The notes below the pieces were generated by a model. It ran no database searches and was not told where the DNA came from. It saw nothing but the letters and a program-made list of their open reading frames with translations. The translations under genes were made by a program, and so were the position numbers. 64,000 nucleotides of DNA from Bradyrhizobium sp. CB1717 (GTDB taxonomy: Bacteria; Pseudomonadota; Alphaproteobacteria; Rhizobiales; Xanthobacteraceae), in the NCBI RefSeq assembly GCF_029714325.1, contig NZ_CP121666.1, positions 5,084,001 to 5,148,000 on the forward strand, read 5' to 3'. Below are positions 17,869 to 26,016 of the stretch, one piece after another (the stretch's first letter is position 1; the number at the start of each line of letters is the position of its first letter).

Positions 17869-19746
17869 TCAGCGAATGAGCGGCAGCCTGATCGTGAACA
17901 GGGCTCCGCCCGACGGCTGGTTCTCAGCGGCGATCGTGCCGTGATGGGCCTCGATGATGGTCTTCACGATCGCAAGTCCCATTCCCATTCCTTGCGGCTT
18001 GGTCGTGAAGAACGGATTGAAGACGTTTGCGAGATCCGCGGAAGCAATGCCTGGACCGGTGTCGGAAATCCTGATCTCGGCCTGGTTGCCGGCCCGCATG
18101 GTCGACACGGCGATGTCGCGCTTTTTCATGTCGGCGTCCGAGACTGCATCCATCGCATTGATGATCAAATTGAGCACGACCTGCTGAAGCTGCACGGGAT
18201 CGCCCTTGACGTGCAAATCCGCGAGCAAGGGCATGTAGGCCAGGGCGATGCGGCGTCCATCGGCGACGGCGCTCACCAGCCCGATCGCCTCCCGCACCGT
18301 GTCGTTCAGCTCGATATCCCTGACCTCGAACGGGGTCTTCTTCAGGACGCTGCGCAGCCTGCGGATCACCTCGCTCGCCCGCTGGTCATCCCGTCTGATG
18401 TCGGCGAGGATCTGCCGGATCTCGTCGATATCGGGCGGAGCGGCCCTGAGCATGAGCTCCGCCGTCTCGGCGTTGGTCAGGATGGATCCGAGCGGCTGGT
18501 TCAATTCATGCGCAATGGAGGTCGTCAGCTCGCCGACGGCCGAGTACCGGTTCACGTGGGCGAGTTCCGCCAGCCGCTGGCGCGATTCCACTTCGGCGAG
18601 CCGGCGGCGGCGACGCTCATGCAGCAGCCCGCTGATGAGCCCGGCCTGCACCAGGAATACGGCCGAGATCATCAGCATCTGCCAGCGATAGCGCTCCCAG
18701 ATGTTCGGTTCGCGAAACAGGATTTCGCTGCCGGGAGGCAAGCGGCTCTCGCTGATGCCCCAGCGCTGCAATTCGCGCCAATCATAGCGCGGCGCCGCGA
18801 AGCCGAGCGGCTCATAATTAATGCTCGAAGGTTTTGCGCCTCCGAGAACGCGCAGTGCGACGCTGACGGTCCTCGAACTCGTTTCCGCGACCGAATGCAT
18901 GGGGCCGCCGACGGTGCTGCCCCCGAAGAACGGGTCCTGGTAGGAAAAGATCGGCGCATTCGCAACCGCGTGCAGGCTGCGCAGGGCGATGTCGCTCTCG
19001 TGGACGATCCCGGCTGCGTCGACCGACATCAGCCCCCAGAACAGCACCGTGTGCGGGGGAAGACTCGATGCACGTTTCAGGATTTCCTCGAATGACAGGT
19101 TAGAATACCAGATCAGCTCCAGCCGCTCGCCCATGGGCTTCAGCTCGCGTTTCACCTCCTCCATCCAGAATTTCTCCAGCGGCGAGGCACCGATCACGAT
19201 CGCGACCGCCCTGGTGTCCGGCAGCAGCTGAAGGATGTTGGCGAATGCGGCCGTGAAATCGTTGCGGATCGCCACGACCACGTCGTTGTCGGTGAGATCG
19301 GCACGGTCGATCAGCCGGTACTCGACCGCGGAAAGAATCAACGGCGTGTTGGGGAACAATCTTGCGCGGTATCTCTGCGCGAACCGGGCGGCAGGTGCGC
19401 CAATGGTCAACACGATATCGGGCAACGCTCCCTGGTAGAGCGATTGCAGATACTCGACGAAGGGCGCCTCGGGACCAGGATTATTGAACCGCGCCGTGAG
19501 CAGCGCATGCTCCTGTATGTCGAGTGCCCACGGCGATTGCCGCTCGAGCTCGGCCTTGATGTCGCGTGCGTATTCGCTCCACGGCCGAAACTCGCGGCCA
19601 AACGAATGCAGCAAAAGCACGCGCTTGAGCTCGCCGCGCAGGCTTCGCTCGACGCCACTTGCCTGATCTGGCGACATGCACGCGGCGACGAACAGGCCCA
19701 GGCAGAACAGCACGGCAGGCCACGACCTGACCGGGTCAGAGGACAT
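17869..19746 (-). CDS. membrane sensor histidine kinase with ABC_sub_bind-like periplasmic sensor
   Basis: A 625-residue kinase: signal/first membrane segment (about 10-28), a periplasmic region of about 330 residues with substrate-binding-protein features (VLLLHSFGREFRPW, VLTIGAPAARFAQRY, NTPLILSAVEYR), a second membrane segment (WQMLMISAVFLVQAGLISG), then HisKA (TSIAHELNQPLGSIL) and HATPase (NAMDAV, DTGPGIA, GMGMGLAIVKTI). HELNQPL is typical of the FixL-like kinase group that pairs with FixJ-type regulators; the candidates are the genes at 26516-27142 and 26017-26379. ATG 19746 is preferred to a TTG six codons upstream. Confidence 0.9.
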   Translation of the reverse strand: MSSDPVRSWPAVLFCLGLFVAACMSPDQASGVERSLRGELKRVLLLHSFGREFRPWSEYARDIKAELERQSPWALDIQEHALLTARFNNPGPEAPFVEYLQSLYQGALPDIVLTIGAPAARFAQRYRARLFPNTPLILSAVEYRLIDRADLTDNDVVVAIRNDFTAAFANILQLLPDTRAVAIVIGASPLEKFWMEEVKRELKPMGERLELIWYSNLSFEEILKRASSLPPHTVLFWGLMSVDAAGIVHESDIALRSLHAVANAPIFSYQDPFFGGSTVGGPMHSVAETSSRTVSVALRVLGGAKPSSINYEPLGFAAPRYDWRELQRWGISESRLPPGSEILFREPNIWERYRWQMLMISAVFLVQAGLISGLLHERRRRRLAEVESRQRLAELAHVNRYSAVGELTTSIAHELNQPLGSILTNAETAELMLRAAPPDIDEIRQILADIRRDDQRASEVIRRLRSVLKKTPFEVRDIELNDTVREAIGLVSAVADGRRIALAYMPLLADLHVKGDPVQLQQVVLNLIINAMDAVSDADMKKRDIAVSTMRAGNQAEIRISDTGPGIASADLANVFNPFFTTKPQGMGMGLAIVKTIIEAHHGTIAAENQPSGGALFTIRLPLIR

Positions 19747-19793
19747 GCGTCCGCTCAGCTCCAATTCCCGCAGCTTCCGGCGGCTGCTTTCCG

Positions 19794-19815
19794 GACAATT
19801 CTAGCGGCAATTGTC
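19794..19815. promoter_or_regulatory. inverted repeat upstream of the sensor kinase
   Basis: GACAATT (19794-19800) and AATTGTC (19809-19815) separated by 8 bases, centred about 58 bases before the kinase start. A plausible operator; no matching regulator identified. Confidence 0.35.
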
Positions 19816-19983
19816 GCGCTCGGACAGCCCGTGAGAGCACGCCTCAGCAGCGTGTGGTGACGCGTCCGTAGGCATAGCTCATCGGCGCGAAAGCACGTCC
19901 CGCCCTCGCCTGCGCCTCTGCGAGGAGGCCGAGGCGGGTCGTGCCATTCCAGGACAATCCCGCGGCAAATGTGCAACGCGTCG

Positions 19984-20394
19984 CTAAGAGGCCGGGCAAC
20001 GGAAATAGCGGATCTCCATGTCCTCCATGCCCGGGAACAGCCGGGTGATGCTGTTTGCATCCACCTCCTTCAGGCTGAACTGGATGCTGGAGAGCATCAT
20101 GTCGGTCGCGCAGGCCGCAACCAGGTTGACGTTCGGACCGTTGTCCTTCCTCGCCTTGATCCGGCAGCGCGCGAATTTTCCGACGATCTGATCGCCGTCG
20201 ACGATGAAGCCGCCGCCATAGACGTCCGACATGTCGGTGAAGCCGAGCTGCGCGCCCTTGCGGGCAAACACCTTGCTGCAATTGTCGGCATCGCCGGCCC
20301 AGGCGCCGTTGAGGTCGAGCGCCCTGGCGCTGGCGGCTGCAACGACCAGTGAGATCAACGTCGCGCCGAGCGTGACCAGTTTCCGTGAAGCCAT
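19984..20394 (-). CDS. small exported protein of unknown function
   Basis: 136 residues with a clear signal peptide (cleavage near ASARALD, residue 25) and a mature part beginning LDLNGAWAGDADNCSKVF. Two cysteine pairs could form disulfides (C40 in DNCSK, C near CRIKARK, CATDMM, FRCPAS at the very end). Such lipocalin-like DLNGxWxxxxxxC starts occur in exported proteins of rhizobia but I cannot name the family. It begins 23 bases after the HlyD gene and has AGGA before ATG 20394, so it is the third gene of the DUF3302-HlyD operon behind FNR-type box 3. Confidence 0.72.
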   Translation of the reverse strand: MASRKLVTLGATLISLVVAAASARALDLNGAWAGDADNCSKVFARKGAQLGFTDMSDVYGGGFIVDGDQIVGKFARCRIKARKDNGPNVNLVAACATDMMLSSIQFSLKEVDANSITRLFPGMEDMEIRYFRCPAS

Positions 20395-20417
20395 GTGATC
20401 CGTCCTTTTCTCGCCGT

Positions 20418-21650
20418 TCAATGGCCACTCAGCACGAGTGTCTGGATCGGCAGCAACAGCGCCTGGATGCGCAGCAGCAGCGCATGCACGAGGCCGACCC
20501 CGTCCACGACGTGCAGCACGATCTTCCGGCTGGTCGGCGTATCCTTGGCGGAGATTTCCTCGTGGTTGCTGGTGTAGGCATTGACGATGCAGCTCGAGCC
20601 CGGCGTCACGCCCTCGAGCCCGCCCTTGTAGAGCGGCTCCATGAACACCAAGATGGTGCCGGGCTTCACCGCGTTCTGCGCTTCCAGCAATTGCTCGCCG
20701 GACCGGAATTGCCCGGCTGCGATGTAGTCCTGCACGGTCGTGATCACCATCGGGATGATCACCCACGGTTTGGAAATGCAGGTCGCCTCCGCCACCATGC
20801 CGGTCTGCATCACCTGCGCCTCGATCTGGCCGAAGCCGGCCTGGAGAACCTTTCGGCCAGCCTCTTCCGGAATCAGGACGCCGGCCGGGCGCATCAGCTG
20901 GTTGACGACGTCGCCGGGGCGAACCAGGAACTGCTCGACCCGCCCGTCAACACCGGCCCGGACGAGAGTCTTGTCGAGATCGACCTGGGCCTGGTCGAGC
21001 GCGGCCTCGGCGCTGGATTTCTGCGCCGGCAGCAGCGTGGATATCTGCAAGGACGCGGATTGCTTCGCGGCATTTGCGGCATCGACTCCGGCCTGGCGCT
21101 GATCGACCAGGACCTGGAGCTTTTCGATGTCACGCTGCGGCACGATGCCGGGGTTGCGGCGCTGCAGCTCGCTCTTGACCTCGAGCTCGTCCTTGGCCTG
21201 CTGGTAGTTGGCCTTCGCCTCCCCGATCTGCGCCTCGGCCTTGACCACGTCGGCCTGCGCCGTCTGCATGGTGGCATCGACCTCGGCAACCTTGCGCTTG
21301 GCGGTTTCAACCGCGGCCTGCTGCTTCGAGCTGTCGAGCGTAAACAGTACGTCGCCCTTCTTGACCGGCGCGCTGAAGCCGACCTTGACCTCGGCAACAC
21401 GCCCCGAGCCTTCGGGAAGGATGGGCACCGTGCGGAAGTACAGCGTCGCCGACGACGTCGACGGGTGGAAGTAGAAGATCATCGTGATCAGCGACACCGT
21501 CAGCATCAGGCAGCCGGTGATGCCCCAGCGCAGCTCGTACCAGACCGAGAAGAAGGTGATCTCCTTGCCGAAGCGCTTGCCCTGGACGTAACGGCGGTAG
21601 AGGTAGTCGGGCAGGATCGTCACGAGGGAGCAGATCAGGAGCTCAAACAT
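20418..21650 (-). CDS. HlyD/EmrA-family membrane fusion protein (YiaV/YibH-like)
   Basis: Inner-membrane periplasmic adaptor, 410 residues. It has one or two N-terminal membrane segments (near residues 5-15 and 38-60), a biotinyl-lipoyl half (GRVAEVKVGFSAPVKKGDVLF), a long alpha-hairpin (about 110-220, TAKRKVAEVDATMQTAQADV) and a second lipoyl half (VRAGVDGRVEQFLVRPGD). The C-terminal part VDGVGLVHALLLRIQALLLPIQ is typical of the YiaV/YibH branch. It starts inside the last codons of the DUF3302 gene (8-base overlap). In E. coli the same pair, yiaW-yiaV or yibI-yibH, is known with unclear function. Confidence 0.88.
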   Translation of the reverse strand: MFELLICSLVTILPDYLYRRYVQGKRFGKEITFFSVWYELRWGITGCLMLTVSLITMIFYFHPSTSSATLYFRTVPILPEGSGRVAEVKVGFSAPVKKGDVLFTLDSSKQQAAVETAKRKVAEVDATMQTAQADVVKAEAQIGEAKANYQQAKDELEVKSELQRRNPGIVPQRDIEKLQVLVDQRQAGVDAANAAKQSASLQISTLLPAQKSSAEAALDQAQVDLDKTLVRAGVDGRVEQFLVRPGDVVNQLMRPAGVLIPEEAGRKVLQAGFGQIEAQVMQTGMVAEATCISKPWVIIPMVITTVQDYIAAGQFRSGEQLLEAQNAVKPGTILVFMEPLYKGGLEGVTPGSSCIVNAYTSNHEEISAKDTPTSRKIVLHVVDGVGLVHALLLRIQALLLPIQTLVLSGH

Positions 21651-22086
21651 GGCTGTGCTCCTTCTCCTTGGCGGACACCGGCCTGTCTGCCGGAGGCGGC
21701 GCGGCAGCCTCGGCCGGGACGTCGCCGCCATCGGCCGCCGGCGTCGCGTCGGCAATCTTCTCGACGGACCCGGCTATGCTGCGCAATGGCGTGCCGAAGT
21801 CGGGCAGATCGATCAACGCGAGCAGGAGACCTGCGACCCAGAAGATATGCATGTGCGTGAACAGCGAGATCAGGCCGAGCACCGCAACCAATTCGAATTG
21901 CAGCTTCTGCGACTTGTGCGCCATCCGTTCTGGCAAGCTGTGTAGCTTCCAATAGAGCGTGCCGACCCAGAGGATGGTGCCGATCAGGAACACGCCCATC
22001 ACCACCATGAGCGTATCGGTGCCGCTTCCCGGCGCGAGATAGAACGGCAGGTGGTGCGGAGCCATCGGATGAAGCTGGTCGCTCAA
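21643..22086 (-). CDS. DUF3302-like inner-membrane protein, partner of the HlyD gene
   Basis: 147 residues with two strong membrane segments (about 24-46 and 62-92). The segment LHSLPERMAHKSQKLQFE followed by LGLISLFTHMHIFWVAG resembles E. coli YiaW/YibI (DUF3302: xHDIPYxxAKKRN...GWVSLFTLHVIWP). The C-terminal 45 residues are an Ala/Pro-rich cytoplasmic or periplasmic tail ending in EKEHSHV. First gene of the operon; its start lies 67 bases from the centre of FNR-type box 3. Confidence 0.7.
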   Translation of the reverse strand: MSDQLHPMAPHHLPFYLAPGSGTDTLMVVMGVFLIGTILWVGTLYWKLHSLPERMAHKSQKLQFELVAVLGLISLFTHMHIFWVAGLLLALIDLPDFGTPLRSIAGSVEKIADATPAADGGDVPAEAAAPPPADRPVSAKEKEHSHV

Positions 22087-22146
22087 ACGTCTCTCCCGGT
22101 CAGTGAACGTGCTCTTGCACTCTGTTCAGGGAGCTTCCCGATTTGC

Positions 22147-22160
22147 TTGATTTGAATCAA
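22147..22160. promoter_or_regulatory. FixK/FNR-type box 3 (TTGAT-ttga-ATCAA), divergent
   Basis: Perfect palindrome in the 139-base gap between divergent starts 22086 (minus) and 22226 (plus). Its centre is 67.5 and 72.5 bases from them, so one site could activate both directions at -41.5 with leaders of 26-31 bases. Confidence 0.8.
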
Positions 22161-22225
22161 GAGAACGCCCGTTGCCGGACATAGCGTCCCGGGAACTGAA
22201 TGCACAATCCAGGGGAGCCGCCGCC

Positions 22226-22681
22226 ATGCCCGGCCTCGACGAACTCATTCCCAGTGCCACACAGATCCGCAAAGAGGCCGCGCTCAAGGAGGCCGAGAAG
22301 GCGGAAGAGTACGTCCGCCTCGCCGCGGCCGCCGAGGCCGAGAAACAGGCCCTGATCGAGCGGCTGAGCAAGCCTTCCGGCAAGACCGAGGAGGAGAAGA
22401 TCAAGCTCGCCTCGACGATCATCCAGCGTGCGGTGCGAAACGGGCTCACCGAGGTCCTGGTCTATCGCTTCCCCAACACGCTCTGCACCGACAAGGGACG
22501 CGCCATCAACCAGATGGAAAAGGGCTGGGAGAATACGCTGACCGGCATCCCCAAGGAGATCTTTCAGCTCTGGACCGACTATCTGAAGCCCCGCGGCTAT
22601 CGCATCGCCTATCAGGTCATCGAATTTCCGGGCGGCGTGCCCGGCGACATCGGCGTGACCATTTCATGGGGCGACGAGTAG
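22226..22681 (+). CDS. conserved protein of unknown function
   Basis: 151 residues, soluble, no signal. The first 60 residues are a charged helix rich in Ala/Glu/Lys (KEAEKAEEYVRLAAAAEAEKQ), likely coiled coil; the rest (LVYRFPNTLCTDKGRAINQ, WENTLTGIPKEIFQLWTDYL, YQVIEFPGGVPGDIGVTISW) looks globular. I do not recognise a family. The ATG at 22226 follows GGGGAG and puts the gene 72 bases from FNR-type box 3; ppk2 follows after 24 bases, so it is probably co-expressed with polyphosphate metabolism under low oxygen. Confidence 0.75.
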   Translation: MPGLDELIPSATQIRKEAALKEAEKAEEYVRLAAAAEAEKQALIERLSKPSGKTEEEKIKLASTIIQRAVRNGLTEVLVYRFPNTLCTDKGRAINQMEKGWENTLTGIPKEIFQLWTDYLKPRGYRIAYQVIEFPGGVPGDIGVTISWGDE

Positions 22682-22705
22682 CGCCGTAGCAGCGGAAGGA
22701 CGGGC

Positions 22706-23506
22706 ATGGCCAAGGACGATTCTGCCGGGCGGATGAAGCGGAAGGACTACGAGAAGGAGCTCGAAAAGCTCCAGGTCGAGCTGTGCCATCTCCAGGACTG
22801 GGTCAGAGCCCAGAAGCTGAAGGTGATCATCATCTTCGAGGGCCGCGACGCCGCCGGCAAGGGCGGCACCATCAAGGCATTGACCGAAAAGGTCAGCCCG
22901 CGCGTCTTCCGCGTCTGCGCCCTGCCCGCGCCATCCGACCGGCAGAAATCCCAGCTGTTCCTGCAGCGCTATATCGAGCAATACCCGGCGGGCGGCGAAA
23001 TCGTGATCTTCGACCGCAGCTGGTACAACCGCGCCGGCGTCGAATATGTCATGGGCTTCTGCTCGCCGGCCGAGCACAAGCGTTTCCTGGAATTGTGTCC
23101 GACGGTCGAGAAATTCGCCGTCGACGCCGGCATCATCCTGATCAAGCTCTGGCTCGAGGTCGGGATGGAGGAGCAGGAACGCCGCTTCATGGCGCGGATC
23201 GAGGATCCGCTGCGGCAGTGGAAGCTGAGCCCGATGGACACGGAATCGTTCGGACGCTGGTACGATTATTCGCGCGCGCGCGACATGATGTTCGAGGCGA
23301 CCGATACCAAACATGCGCCTTGGCGACTGATCCGCTCCGACGACAAGCGGCGCGCGCGGCTCAACGTCATCTCGCACATCCTGAGAACGATCCCTTACAA
23401 GAAGGTCAAGCGCGATAAGGTCAAGCTGCCGTCGCGGTCGAACAAGGGACGCTACAACGACCAGGCAAGCCTGCGCGGATTGAAGTTCGTCGAGGAACGG
23501 TACTGA
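22706..23506 (+). CDS. ppk2: polyphosphate kinase 2 (PPK2)
   Basis: Transfers phosphate between polyphosphate and nucleoside diphosphates. The 266-residue single-domain (class I) enzyme has Walker A FEGRDAAGKGGTIK (about residues 44-57), FDRSWYNRAGVEYVMGF (Walker B and lid, about 102-118) and the conserved lid arginine stretch RMARIEDPLRQWK-like (FMARIEDPLRQWKLSPMD). It ends with a basic tail. Second gene after FNR-type box 3, followed by a strong hairpin terminator. Confidence 0.96.
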   Translation: MAKDDSAGRMKRKDYEKELEKLQVELCHLQDWVRAQKLKVIIIFEGRDAAGKGGTIKALTEKVSPRVFRVCALPAPSDRQKSQLFLQRYIEQYPAGGEIVIFDRSWYNRAGVEYVMGFCSPAEHKRFLELCPTVEKFAVDAGIILIKLWLEVGMEEQERRFMARIEDPLRQWKLSPMDTESFGRWYDYSRARDMMFEATDTKHAPWRLIRSDDKRRARLNVISHILRTIPYKKVKRDKVKLPSRSNKGRYNDQASLRGLKFVEERY

Positions 23507-23527
23507 ACCCAGCGATATTGAAAAGCG

Positions 23528-23555
23528 AAACGGGCTGCGGCGACACAGCCCGTTT
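23528..23555. terminator. intrinsic terminator between ppk2 and the convergent 23579 gene
   Basis: AAACGGGCTG / CAGCCCGTTT, a perfect 10-bp stem with an 8-base loop. The A-run and T-run at its foot let it work in both directions. A second GC-rich hairpin (aggccc...gggcc) lies just downstream, before the minus-strand gene's stop. Confidence 0.75.
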
Positions 23556-23578
23556 GCTTAGAGGCCCTTTGCGGGGCC

Positions 23579-24013
23579 CTATTTTAGTCGGATCGTCACG
23601 CCGCCGACCGCGGCCGACACCTCCGCGCCGATCTTGGGACCGGTGAGCTGAAGGATCACGCCATTGCCGTTCTGCAACTGGACGGCACCGGCGCCGGCTG
23701 CGACCGCACCGCCGGCTCCGCCCACCGCGTAGGATCCTTCGATGGACGCGGGGCCCTTCAGATTGATGGCCTTGCCCACGAACTTGGTGGTCGATGCGCC
23801 GATGGTGAAGCCGACGCTCATGCCGGAGACCGTGAAGGGGTATTTCTTGCCCCTCAGAAGCAGGACGCCCTCCCCGCCGCCGACGCCGACGATGAATCCG
23901 CCCTTGGTGAAGACGACCGCAACGTCGCCGGTCTCGGCACGCGTAGGCGTGCTGAAGCCGGCAATGGCTGCGAGCGAGGCGATCAGGACGGCGCCGATGG
24001 TGAACTTTCTCAT
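23579..24013 (-). CDS. exported glycine-rich protein, paralogue of 13595-14059
   Basis: 144 residues with a signal peptide (cleavage near PTRAE, residue 27) and glycine-rich strands (FTKGGFIVGVGGGEGVLLLRG, YPFTVSGMSVGFTIGAS, GPKIGAEVSAAVGGVTIRL). Its parallel with the protein at 13595-14059 is clear, including length, strand order and C-terminal basic residue. ATG 24013 has a strong GGGGGAAG site. It follows a 38-codon membrane-protein gene (24029-24145) by 15 bases, and both lie behind FNR-type box 4. Function unknown; possibly a small envelope lipid-binding protein. Confidence 0.75.
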   Translation of the reverse strand: MRKFTIGAVLIASLAAIAGFSTPTRAETGDVAVVFTKGGFIVGVGGGEGVLLLRGKKYPFTVSGMSVGFTIGASTTKFVGKAINLKGPASIEGSYAVGGAGGAVAAGAGAVQLQNGNGVILQLTGPKIGAEVSAAVGGVTIRLK

Positions 24014-24028
24014 GACGTTTTCTTCCCC

Positions 24029-24145
24029 CTATTGAGCCAGGATCATGGCGAAGTAGCCAAACACGGTGAGCAGGATGAGCAGCAGAGCGATTTCGGCTGT
24101 ATCGTCGCGTCGGATCGCGCCGGAGGCAATGTCCAGAGAATTCAT
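24029..24145 (-). CDS. 38-residue single-span membrane protein
   Basis: A short frame from ATG 24145 to TAG 24029. The first 18 residues are polar (MNSLDIASGAIRRDDTAE), followed by a membrane helix (IALLLILLTVFGYFAMI) and AQ. Composition is sensible and it sits 15 bases before the 23579 gene and 73 bases from FNR-type box 4. It lacks a good ribosome binding site, which lowers confidence. Small oxidase-type or sensor subunits look like this, but no family can be named. Confidence 0.5.
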   Translation of the reverse strand: MNSLDIASGAIRRDDTAEIALLLILLTVFGYFAMILAQ

Positions 24146-24211
24146 GTCGGCAATGCCGGGCGGTCACCTATCCCACAAGACTGCATTGGGGCGCCTTGGC
24201 TCTAGCTAGAC

Positions 24212-24225
24212 TTGATCTGGATCAA
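24212..24225. promoter_or_regulatory. FixK/FNR-type box 4 (TTGAT-ctgg-ATCAA), divergent
   Basis: Perfect palindrome in the gap between divergent starts 24145 (minus) and 24282 (plus), centred 73.5 and 63.5 bases from them. Placement at -41.5 suits both directions. Confidence 0.8.
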
Positions 24226-24281
24226 GCAATGTTCTCGCGCGCCAGATCGAATCCGTTGCGATCCGTTGGGGAAAAGCAGCC

Positions 24282-24497
24282 ATGGTCACTGTCACATGGA
24301 TCATCACTACCGCATCGGAAATCTTCCCGCTGCTGGCGATCGCGCCTGGCGCCATGCTCGGCCGTGGCTTCTCAATCGTGACCAGGGCCTGCGTCCTGAT
24401 TGTCCCTGTGCTCGGCGTCGCCGTTCCCTACGCTGTCGGCAAGGTCGCCCTCACCGTGCTCGGTCCGATCGTGGTGGCCGCCACGTTCACGGGTTGA
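24282..24497 (+). CDS. small membrane protein, 71 residues
   Basis: Hydrophobic protein with two or three membrane segments (WIITTASEIFPLLAIAPGA, ACVLIVPVLGVAVPYAVG, VALTVLGPIVVAATF). ATG 24282 follows GGGGAAAAG. It ends 10 bases before the start of an exported hydrolase gene, so it is the first of a three-gene operon (membrane protein, hydrolase, IalB protein) behind FNR-type box 4. No family recognised. Confidence 0.6.
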   Translation: MVTVTWIITTASEIFPLLAIAPGAMLGRGFSIVTRACVLIVPVLGVAVPYAVGKVALTVLGPIVVAATFTG

Positions 24498-24507
24498 GGA
24501 GGCCAGG

Positions 24508-25395
24508 ATGCGCTTTGATCTCCCCGCACTCCGTCGCCTCCTTGCAGGCGTCCTGCTCCTTCTCGCCGGGCTCGTGGCACCTGCCCGTGCCGAGGACGAC
24601 ATCCGCATCCAGGAGGAGATCTGGGCGCTGCCGCTGCCGCTGCCAATGTTCGCTTATCTGGTGCGCCCCGTCGGTGACGGCCCCTTCCCGCTAGTGATCA
24701 TGAATCACGGTGTCTCACTCAACCCGACCGACAGGAGCTTTTTTCCGCTGGTCGAATTCCGTGACGCCGCCAAATGGTTCGCAAAACGCGGCCATCTCGT
24801 GGTGGCACCGGTCGGCAGCGGGTATGGCGCGCAGGCGATCGACATTCCCGAACGTGCGATCTATGGGCCGTTCTTCTCCAAAGTCGGCAAGTGCACCAAT
24901 CCGAACTTTCATGATGCGGGCCTAGCGGTCGCGCAGGTCGATCTGTGGATCATCGACCACCTGGCGGCCGAGAAGCGCATCATTCCAAAGGACGTGATCG
25001 TGGTCGGACAGTCCGCCGGCGGCTGGGCTTCCATCGCCCTGTCGAGCGTCAATCCACCGCAAGTGAAGGCCATCATCACCTTCGCTGCCGGCCGAGGCGG
25101 CCGGGTCGGCGGCAAGCCCAACAACAATTGCGCGCCGGACAAGCTGGTCGAGGCGACCGCGGATTTCGGCCGTACCTCGCGGGTGCCGATGCTGTGGATC
25201 TACATCGAGAACGACACGTTCTTCGGGCCCGACCTGTCGAAGCGCATGCATGCGGCGTTCACCGCCGCCGGCGGCCGCGCCGAATATCATCTGATGCCGC
25301 CATTCGGCAGCGAAGGGCATTTCTTCATCGGCTCGCCGGATGCGATCCCGCTCTGGTCGCCGCTGGTGACAAAATTTCTCGAGGCACAGAAGTAG
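24508..25395 (+). CDS. exported alpha/beta hydrolase (dienelactone hydrolase-like)
   Basis: 295 residues with a signal peptide (cleavage near APARAED, residue 29). The fold's nucleophile elbow is GQSAGG (serine about 169), the acid is probably in IYIENDTFFGPD and the histidine in GSEGHFF; the oxyanion strand VIMNHGV precedes. This is a serine esterase/lipase or dienelactone-hydrolase relative acting in the periplasm; substrate unknown. ATG 24508 has a perfect GAGGAGG site. Middle gene of the operon behind FNR-type box 4. Confidence 0.85.
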   Translation: MRFDLPALRRLLAGVLLLLAGLVAPARAEDDIRIQEEIWALPLPLPMFAYLVRPVGDGPFPLVIMNHGVSLNPTDRSFFPLVEFRDAAKWFAKRGHLVVAPVGSGYGAQAIDIPERAIYGPFFSKVGKCTNPNFHDAGLAVAQVDLWIIDHLAAEKRIIPKDVIVVGQSAGGWASIALSSVNPPQVKAIITFAAGRGGRVGGKPNNNCAPDKLVEATADFGRTSRVPMLWIYIENDTFFGPDLSKRMHAAFTAAGGRAEYHLMPPFGSEGHFFIGSPDAIPLWSPLVTKFLEAQK

Positions 25396-25417
25396 AGCCT
25401 GCCCTGGAGGCGCAACC

Positions 25418-26002
25418 ATGTTCACCATCCGTGATCATATCTGTGGCGTGCTGGTTAGCGCCCTCGTCGGGCTTGCGACATATCCTGCCATCGCCTCGCC
25501 GAAAGCCACACCGGCCGATAAACCACCCGAGGTGGCCACACGCGGCCAGCGCGAAGCCAAGGACATCAGCTACGGTGACTGGCAGAAGCTCTGCTTCAAG
25601 GCCGGCGGCGCGCCGATGCTGTGCCGGACGACCATCACCGGGACATTCCCGACCGGGCAGGTAGCTGTGCGCGTCGACCTGATCGAACGCGAGGGCACCC
25701 CGACGGCCCGGCTGCAACTTTTCGTGCCTATCGGAATGTACCTGCAGCGGCCGCCCAAGCTGTCCGTCGACCCCGGCAGCAGCTTTAGCGTCCCCTACAA
25801 CTGGTGCCTGACCAACATCTGCATCGCGGCTGACGTCGTCCCATCCGGGATCGTCGAGGAAATGGAGTCGGCAAAGACAATGGCGCTCGAGGTTGTCGAT
25901 TCGAACCTGCTGGCGCTGACGACCCTCGTGCCGCTGGCGCAGTTCGGCTCGGTCCACAAAGGTGCGCCCACGAAAATGCTGGAACAGTATGTCGACGAAT
26001 GA
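25418..26002 (+). CDS. invasion-associated locus B (IalB) family protein
   Basis: 194-residue periplasmic protein. The family pattern is visible: YGDWQKLCFKAGG (W54, C58), CRTTITGTF, FVPIGMYLQRPPKLSVD, PYNWCLTNICIAADVV (two more cysteines) and a C-terminal FGSV. The four cysteines probably form two disulfides. IalB proteins are exported in Bartonella, Brucella and rhizobia, with a poorly defined envelope role. It starts 22 bases after the hydrolase gene and is the last of that operon; it converges on the receiver gene. Confidence 0.85.
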   Translation: MFTIRDHICGVLVSALVGLATYPAIASPKATPADKPPEVATRGQREAKDISYGDWQKLCFKAGGAPMLCRTTITGTFPTGQVAVRVDLIEREGTPTARLQLFVPIGMYLQRPPKLSVDPGSSFSVPYNWCLTNICIAADVVPSGIVEEMESAKTMALEVVDSNLLALTTLVPLAQFGSVHKGAPTKMLEQYVDE

Positions 26003-26016
26003 TCGGCGTTTCCACG

